Assembly (NCBI GenBank): GCA_022478985.1
Contig: JAKSZP010002693.1
Span: forward strand, 178,680 to 242,679
Reading direction: 5' to 3'
Origin: Massospora cicadina
Lineage: Eukaryota > Entomophthoromycota > Entomophthoromycetes > Entomophthorales > Entomophthoraceae
DNA: 64,000 bases
A model generated the notes under the pieces. The model was given only the letters and a program-made list of their open reading frames with translations, had not been told where the DNA came from and made no database searches. Positions 57,080 to 64,000 of this stretch are shown here, piece by piece; positions within the stretch are counted from its first letter, which is position 1, and each line of letters begins with the position of its first letter. Made by a program: the position numbers and the translations under genes.

Positions 57080-58966
57080 ATTTAAGCGATTTTGAAAAAC
57101 AATCAATTTTCCACCACTGCTTACCACTTTAATTGCCCGATTTATATCCACAGATCCACCACCTGCTGCCCCAGTGTGGGGCAGCGGGGCTGCACCCACT
57201 AGCATTTACTGCCCAGCAAGCAAATGCATGCAAAATTGCTCATCCAGTCCGCCAGATACTTCTGGTTGCTATGTCCCTCCAAGGGACTTAGCACTCCACC
57301 TCACACAATTCACCCAACCCGCCCCCATCCCTTAGCCCTAACTTGATCCACTATCCGCTTTTGCCTCCAAGTCAAGTATGGACATCTCTTCCCATATACT
57401 GACAAAGCGATAATTGAGCTGGCAACTGCCACCTTCACATCAGCAGGATTTATAGACTTCCGACATTTATAAGGGCTATTTTGACATGCTTTCCCACCAA
57501 AAGGATGCAGCTGCTGCAGCAGCTACGCCCTTAATATAGATAAAGCACTCCCATTACCACCACATGAACACATCTCCCAGATGTACCACACTTGTGGTGA
57601 CCTTTAAAAACCTCCTCTCACAACTTCCCCCTCAAACATTTTATAAGGAGGTGATGTCAGGGCTGACCACTTATGGCGAAAACCCTATCCTTCAATTAAT
57701 TGTCCCAAGTGGTGCTGAATGCCTCGCAGCACCTTGGTCAATGGCCACCATTACCCCCGCCAGCGGAACATGGCCATCACATTCCACAGCGTGCCTACAT
57801 AACATCTGCTCCTGGCCATTTATTATGGGCTCACATCGACAACAGGTGCACAATTTGTCCCCTCTGTCATGAGTTGGATCACACACAAAAAAACAAATCA
57901 ATACAATTCAAACCCTGCAAACATGGCCAACTCCACCCATGAGGCAACACAAACAGTATTCAAGTGTGGATTTTGGCTGCCCCCACCCACACAGGTTGAG
58001 CACTCAATGAATCAGCAACAAAATCATGCAACCCAAATCTAAGATAGCCAAATCCAAGCCAGCCAATTTACACCCAAGTTAACCAATCAGGAGCAGTTTT
58101 GGACCCATGTTAAATCCAAAAATCTCTGCCCCAAAACTTATTCAACCACAGACACCTACCACCAAATCTTTTCAAGTCAATCAAGATCCCTGGAACTTAT
58201 TGTATGAAGTGACCAAATCTGGTGAAATTGTCCCACCACCAGGGTATCCAATTGATTAGTACATTATCTGAATTCAGACTTTGATGCCCCAGCCCTGACC
58301 AACTGATATGTCCCCAAACCCAATGCTATCCATTTCTTAAATGACCACCAGCTTGCTGAGGCCGCGATGGCCTTCCCCAAAAATAGTCATTTTTTCAAAA
58401 ACGCGGCAAAATCTGTCATTCATTTAATAAAAGGGCTGCTTCCCCGTGTTCCCCCCCTGATCTCCCTCCTATTGCAAAGAGGAATTCACACGAGTCTAGA
58501 GACTTCCACCACCGCTGTCAAACATGTTGCTGAACTGGAAGATTTCTCCTCATCCACACATATCACCAGAGCCAATATTGAAAAATTAGATCAACTTCCT
58601 GACATCCGCACAAAGCTGAACACCATGTTGCCAAACTCATAAAGGCTTTATCAGGCCTAAATAGTGGATCTCAACAACTATCTACTTCGCCTCATCCTGT
58701 AAATGCCTCAACCCCCTTGCTCTCAGCATTGATCTGCCTCTACAATGCTGAGCCTGATAATGATCCACCTGATCCACCTCCCCCTCCGCCATGGTGGGAT
58801 AAGTAGCTCGCCGCTGTGCCACCTGGTTGGTTTATTTCTTGTTTCTTGTTTGTGTCTTGCTGCTTGATAATGGCGTTTTATTCATGTTTTTTTGGTTGGT
58901 TTAGTTTTGGAAAATCATTTTTGATACTATCCGTCCCCTGGTCAGCTTGCCTCAGCTAAATAAAAA
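57080..58966 (+). mobile_element. Element E: ORF1-only LINE-like retroposon in M gag
   Basis: A 1.89 kb plus-strand member of the A-E family. The 3' end reads CCCCTGGTCAGCTTGCCTC then AGCTAAATAAAAAAA. The 5' end is more diverged than in the other copies and no clear hairpin was seen. Confidence 0.87.
57144..58806 (+). pseudogene. Element E ORF1-like protein
   Basis: The start codon has become ATA (57144-57146), followed by STDPPPAAPVWGSGA as in B and D. A block near 57370-57480 reads KYGHLFPYTDKAIIELATAT then FIDF, and 57630-57730 resembles E.M.GLTTYGENPILQLIVPSG. The knuckle near 57850-57890 reads CPLCHELDHTQKNK with the last Cys lost. Second block 58340-58500 is decayed. The C-terminus is NAEPDNDPPDPPPPPPWWDK, stop 58804-58806, the clearest example of the acidic/proline end. 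Confidence 0.73.
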
Positions 58967-58981
58967 AATTGGTTGGAGAAA

Positions 58982-59810
58982 TTCTCTAAGGTCTTGTTTT
59001 TTCTGTAATTGGATCCCCATGAATTCTTGCTTGCATTTTAAAAATTATGTGGGGCTTCCAAACTCCTTCATTATTACATCCTTAGACTTCGAGTAAGACC
59101 AGCTGTCTCCCTCTAGATGAGTTAACACCAAGTTTTATCAGTCTTTATCCAAACATTTCATGACCTTCAAAGCTTTTTATCTATCACCATACCCAAATAT
59201 AGTCATGTCAAACAGTTGGAAGAATGAAGGAACATTATTCCAATGAAACGTGGGTAAATTTCAGCATGGCTTTGAATTCCTCCAAAGTTTCTCTAGCCAC
59301 CACTCTCAGCTCGTCTACCTGACTGACTTGAGGAGTGATCTCGGGAATCATCTTCAAAAATGGAGCAAATGAGGTCAGCATATTTCTAGGAATTGTTGAC
59401 ATCTTAACTGGAGCTCTTGGAGTCCTTTATTTGGCGTTTGTCGCCATATAGAGTTCACATTTGCATCTCTGCTTCTTCAGTTATTCAATCTGCTTCACTA
59501 GACGCTCCATGTCTGAGAAGAGTGAATGCATCTAAACGTGATCCGCTATACATTCCATCTTCAAGAATAAAAATTCTCAGACTAAATCTCCTTCTTTCTT
59601 CTTCCGTGATGTTATTTTTCCTAGTAACTCTTTGCTGAAAGTGGAAATATCTTCTACTCCTTCCTCGATCTTAGTGACTCTCTCCTCCAAGGCAGCAAAT
59701 TCTCTATGACAGGATTATCTCAAGGCATTCTTGTTGATGGTTGACAATTCCGTCCAAAGTTTTGGAACTTTTACTTATATAACATCTTAGATTGGCATAA
59801 CTTACTCAAC
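58982..59810 (-). pseudogene. Gypsy M gag N-terminal part
   Basis: M internal DNA between element E and the PBS. No long frame survives on the minus strand; gag is assigned by position between the PBS and the nucleocapsid knuckle. The plus-strand ORF 59417-59638 is probably a chance frame. Confidence 0.5.
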
Positions 59811-59833
59811 AACCCCCAGTAGTGAGCATCAGA
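59811..59833 (-). other. Gypsy M primer-binding site
   Basis: The minus strand reads TGATGCTCACTACTGGGGG three bases after the 5' LTR, a one-base variant at the third position of the N1/P site start. Confidence 0.7.
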
Positions 59834-60930
59834 TGTTAAAATCTTGGTTTTTCAATGATTAAAGACTAGCTCATTGATAGTTCACAGAAGTTGACTGCAT
59901 AGGTTTTTTATGTGCACAATTCTCGTTGCTTAATAGTAATTGATACTTGAGCGATAATAGTATGACAACTATTTTCTATAGTTGAATAGATAAGCCCAAT
60001 ATGGTCCAACGTAAGACCTGTGGTAATCCAAGAAATACTGATTAACTTTATGGACTTCTTCCCAATTCCAGCTAACTTAATCCACACTCAGATTCAGAGG
60101 TACCCAACCTTTCTACTCATCATGCTGAGTCTGTGGAGATTCATGTCTAAGATCTGCTTCTCTTTTAAGAATCCCTAATCTTTACTCTTTATATACACAC
60201 AAGAGTTCTCAATTTTTGTATACCACAACAATAATTAATTGATGATGAATAGAACTTATATCCCAAATGAAAGAATCCTTTTTATTATTATGAATTTTTA
60301 GGGAATTTATAGAGGGAATTTGGTCACCAACTCCTTGGTTGGCGCCTCAGCCTTGAAATAGCAGCCGTTGCCATTGAACTTCCTTCTGACATTTCTATCA
60401 GTGATAGTCTTCTCCATCAGGTTAGGGATTCCTCCATAGAACAACCTCATGAACTGAAATGAAAAAAGTCAGAAGATGTGTTTCTAATGTTTCCAGCTTG
60501 ATCACAGCGAACCAACCATATTTGGCTAGTGACCAACTTAGGTAATGGGATCTTTACCAAATTGGCAGGACATGAGCCAAATGATTGATTTGCTAGTTGC
60601 AGGCAGCATCACTTGCCCAACAACAGATAATTAAATCTTAATCGGTTGGTGATGAAACCTGATTGATCCCAATTGGTACACCTGATAGTTAATCAACATT
60701 AAACTATCAGATTCCCCAATTATGTCAGCAACTCTGCCTGAAAAGCTCTTAAATATACACCTGGATTGATCCCAACAGATCCAAACACATTTTTTACCCA
60801 AGGAATTCTCAGACTTTATTAACCCAAAATTGAGGTCAACCAATATCTAACTCATTTGCTAGCGGGACTTATCCCCTAACAATCCAGCAGATAACCTAGG
60901 AAGCTGGAAAGGTGGGCAAAAATCATAACA
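59834..60930 (-). repeat. Gypsy M 5' LTR
   Basis: TGTTAAAATCTTGG ... AATCATAACA, with TGTTA/TAACA inverted ends, 1097 bp. Partner of 39465-41406. The minus ORF 60843-60631 has no recognisable domain. Confidence 0.87.
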
Positions 60931-61174
60931 TACCGCATTGTCAGCAACAGTCCTTGATTAAAATATAATTGTAACTGACATCAGATTGCATCCTTAGTAA
61001 ATTGCAATTTATCATTTACTTAGTGATTATTGATGAACAACTGACTATATTTAAATAATCATAGTCTTAAACTATAGTCATAGATTATAAATGAAACAAT
61101 TAATAGATATATATTGTAGCTTAATCAATGTCAAGCTGGATAATGTGGTCATATAAAAAATCCCTTATAACCCA

Positions 61175-62700
61175 TCTTTGGTGTGATTATTATTCTTTCA
61201 ATAAAAGCATTTGAGTTTCTACAATTTTTGGGTTTAGTTTTTTCCACAGTAAACACTCTGGGTTTCATGGAAGCTTTTATGGGAGGTTTCTAGCTTGTGT
61301 ATATCCATTGCATCAGCAGGGCATCTTTATTGTCTAGGATTGAGTTGAAGCTTCATCTAACTGATGTGACGTGCATGGTTAGGTCAGGATTACTATGTAA
61401 ACCAAAAACAACGGCTTCTATGGAATCATCCAGTGTAAAAATCTTTGGTGTCATCAGTTTTGATCCTTGATATAGAAGTGACCTTAATAATTTGCTAAGG
61501 TTTCATCTTTGGCATAACTTTCCTCATTAAACATGTTACTCCATACTTAAGCTTTTCCTGTAGATTAATTTTTTGACAAGCGCTTCCTTAAATTCACTCC
61601 AAGGATTCAGATTGTATATGTAGAGTTCCATAACCTGAGCATACAGATAAATTAAGACTAGGTATGCTTACCCTTTTGATGATCCTTCTCACCTTCTTTT
61701 GCGGACTCATAGATGTGAAGGAAAGATGCAATACTGCTTTACCCAAGCTTAAACTTGTATTTGAAGTAGGAGCTTACAATCCTGTGACACATATACTTAG
61801 GGTTTTATGATTCAATTACTTTGGTACAGTGTTGCCTTGCTCACCCTGTTAAGATAGTCCGCAATTTTTAACCTATAAATGGTTATGATTTTTCTCCTTT
61901 TCTTCAAGTATAATTTTTGTGTGACATCCAGAAAATTAATATGTCTTTCCAGAACGATTTTGACGATCTTCAGGTCCTTAACGTTAATGTCAAGAGCATA
62001 AATTTGTTGATAAGCGGTATAGTGGATGTTTGTAAGAGCTTTTTCTCATCTTAGTAATACTTCAAAACGCCAGTTCAATTCCTTCTTCATCTATTTGCAT
62101 TCATTGATTTTGAGTAGGCTTGTCCACTTTGTTTTTAGATTATTCCATGAGACTATTCCAGCGTTTGCTTAGTTTCACTAAAGTGATGGTAAAACTGGAG
62201 TAATATCCTCTTGACTGGTGATTCCTTCTCATAATGCTCTCAAGTTTATTGAGTTACTTAACAATTGAGTGAGAAGACACCTGATTTGCACGGGATGCCA
62301 AATCCTTCTCTACATGGGCTACTCAGACAATAAGGTTCTGATATACCAACAAAGCCTTTGAGAATTGGTGAGCTTCAAGCTCATCAATTTGCGTTAGGGA
62401 GAGCTTTAGTTGGGAATCAAGGAGCTTAATCTGATCTTCCTCATTATTACGGCTAGAAGAACCATGTGCCATAATCTCACCACAAGCTTCAGTGTCTTTC
62501 TGTCAAAGCTCTTGAGCATAATCTTCAAGTAGTTTCTGGGTGCTTTCACTAGACTCCGTAATATCCTTTCTGAGGAGTTCCATAGCTTTCTCCACATGCT
62601 TGATAACTCCAGAATCAATGGTCCCCATTTGTTTATGGTGTTGAATGATATAGGAATGATTTGATTGATTAGTCAGTTTACAATCCCTATACTTAGAGAT
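61175..62700 (-). pseudogene. Gypsy relic S gag
   Basis: Minus-strand translation from about 62640 to 62110 gives a long coiled-coil-like gag segment with only a few stops: VIKHVEKAMELLRKDITESS, QIKLLDSQLKLSLTQIDELE, VSSHSIVK, then YSSFTITLVKLSKRWN. Nearer the Q boundary (about 61520-61490) YAKDETLANY resembles the P capsid segment QFNQNETLSEF. It is the upstream part of the element whose protease and dUTPase-like module are at 241-1040. No TSD linking it to Q was found, so continuity with the left part is inferred from order and orientation. Confidence 0.5.
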
Positions 62701-63913
62701 GCTAAATTATAAGCCTGTTTATAGGCCACTCTCAACGCCCCTTTAGTATTAATGTGATTAGGGAGTTCTTTGTATAGACTCCTTGTAAGTGTACGATATG
62801 GTAATGCGCTAGGTATAAATTAAATGGTGTATATGTATAGATTCAACTTGAGCCATATGTCCCTAGGAAAGCTCTATATTTATATAGATTCATAAGAGCC
62901 CTATCCAGAACTTATGACCTTTTGCGACTTTCTCTTTATCCTGTCCTTATATTTACTTGAGTGAAGCCTTTGACCACTTCATTGATAATACAGGTTAGAC
63001 GTAAGATTCTGGATCTCATTTATTATTTTCTTTTGTTACTTCAAATAAAACTATTGGCAGACTTCCCATTTGTTTATAATCTTTACCATTTATATTATGC
63101 ACCCAGTGGGTTACACTATCAATAGATTATCTTACATGGTCTGATCAATTAGATTAATGTATCATTAAATGATGGCTGCGTCCCCTGTAGTTGGAACCAA
63201 GCCGTAGGACCTCTGCTTTTGAAAGGCTCAATGTTGCTAATCCTAAGAAGCCCAACAGTCAATACTTAGTCTGAGTTTAGGGCTTTAAAAATTAAGTTTA
63301 TTTGTTTTTTGGGTGGTCAAGTCTCGCTTAGGTTCTAACAGCTATAGTATCCATCCTATGATAAGAGGAGATAGGACTTGTTGAAGTAAAGTCACCAAGA
63401 ATGTAGATATAGCTTAAATGGTTTAACCTCTATCAAAAAAAGGCTTAGGGTTGTATATGTTACTTCTAACAATATATTTTCCAAAAGGAAAATGAAAAAT
63501 ATAATTAATAGAGGGGTGCTATCTGAATGGAAGCTCTTCATTGGATACCACTTCTGGGTTTATGAATGCCTTTGTAGTCTAAATTTTAAATGTGGGCCAT
63601 GCGCTCTAAATGATCCATTTAGATAACTTTGTATTATTTGGGTCAATCTATAGGCTGAATCTGGATATATACCATTTAGAAGTACTATATAGTTTTTAGC
63701 ATCACAAGTTATCCAAAGGAGCTGTCTCTTAATTTCCTAATGTTACATTACTTCATATATTCAGTTATTTCTCCTGGGAATTGAGGCCTTGAGTCAGACC
63801 CAAAGAATTTTCTAGTATTTTTTGAACATTGCTTGTTAGAATTTTTCCAAATTCTCTCTGTTATAAAATTGGCAGTATTAATAGATACACTGGTGGACTT
63901 TGAACAGGGTTTG
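62700..63913. other. AT-rich flank without recognised gene
   Basis: No frame longer than 60 codons was noticed and no repeat shared with the rest of the window. It may contain the start of S or its LTR, but no TG...CA pair or PBS could be assigned. Confidence 0.4.
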
Positions 63914-64000
63914 TGTCAAGAGAGTGTCTGTAACTCTCTCGTTCCCCAAAAGGTGATGTGGGATGCAAACCCACATTGCTAAGGAACTAGCCATTAATAA
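63914..64000 (+). repeat. Start of a second copy of the solo-LTR family, cut by the window end
   Basis: TGTCAAGAGAGTGTCTGTAACTCTC and following resembles 39669-39755 (TGTAAGGAGAGTGTCTAAAACTCTC), including AACTAGCCA near the end. Whether it is a solo LTR or belongs to a complete element cannot be seen. Confidence 0.65.

Larger units (their letters stand above)
39465..60930 (-). mobile_element. Gypsy M: full-length Ty3/gypsy element hosting D, P, E and a solo LTR
   Basis: Minus-strand LTR element. 3' LTR 39465-41406, 5' LTR 59834-60930, each about 1.1 kb net, starting TG(A/T)TAAAATC and ending AACA. The TSD TACCA (39460-39464) and TACCG (60931-60935) differs by one base. After removing the solo LTR, D with P, and E, the element is about 9.4 kb. 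The pol reading is continuous across D: protease C-terminus at 55890, then the pre-dUTPase linker at 46593 (INQIYNDGIIPICYQ, cf. P VNLVYSDEVIPACYQ). It sits in the Q 5' LTR. Confidence 0.85.
33660..61172 (-). repeat. 5' LTR of gypsy Q, spread over 27.5 kb by insertions
   Basis: It starts TGTAAAAAATTAGGG at 33660. The pieces 33660-33924, 39222-39464 and 60936-about 61172 together give about 740 bp, collinear with the 3' LTR at 6749-9758. LINE3 splits it at 33925 and gypsy M at 39465. The right end is approximate (TTATAAC near 61166-61172; the expected terminal CA is mutated). Confidence 0.72.

Noticed and set aside
61141..61180. Purine-tract-like sequence right of the Q 5' LTR, hinting at another element sharing this LTR
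   Set aside because: The match (CCATCTTT against CATCCTCT) is too weak; the following sequence reads as S gag.

Overview
This window is a eukaryotic, intergenic, retrotransposon-dominated stretch. I found no confident host gene, rRNA or functional tRNA. A filamentous fungus with a repeat-rich genome fits best (Ty3/gypsy elements, APE-type LINEs with a CCHC ORF1, moderately AT-rich DNA), but I cannot name the species and the assignment is tentative.

The main result is that almost all of the window resolves into one nested stack of retroelements, ordered by target-site duplications (TSDs). S, a decayed minus-strand Ty3/gypsy element, is the outermost host: RT start, dUTPase-like module and protease at 1-1407 and 6676-6748, gag at about 61175-62700. 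Q, a second minus-strand gypsy, splits S. Its 3' LTR starts at 6749 and its 5' LTR starts at 33660 and ends near 61172. Q carries a SINE (7042-7172), gypsy N1 (12289-18520), LINE2 (23821-28603), LINE3 (33925-39203), three short ORF1-only LINE-like elements A, B and C, and gypsy M (39465-60930). M in turn carries a solo LTR in its 3' LTR, ORF1-only element E in gag and ORF1-only element D between protease and RT. D was itself split by a plus-strand gypsy, P (46794-54126). S is also hit by LINE1 (1426-6657). The deepest path is S > Q > M > D > P.

Functional reading. All five gypsy elements share the order LTR-PBS-gag(CCHC)-protease-dUTPase-like module-RT-RNase H-integrase-LTR. The four visible primer-binding sites are close variants of one sequence. 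M and Q also share an antisense open reading block between integrase and the 3' LTR, with protein-level similarity. The three LINEs encode a CCHC ORF1 and an APE endonuclease/RT ORF2 with a C-terminal zinc motif. Elements A-E carry only a diverged ORF1-like protein, yet share the LINE 5' hairpin region and the LINE1-type 3' tail, so they look like non-autonomous partners of the LINE1-type machinery. Every coding region carries stops or frameshifts, so all copies look inactive.

The flank 62700-63913 is AT-rich with no recognisable gene, and the window ends inside a second copy of the solo-LTR family.
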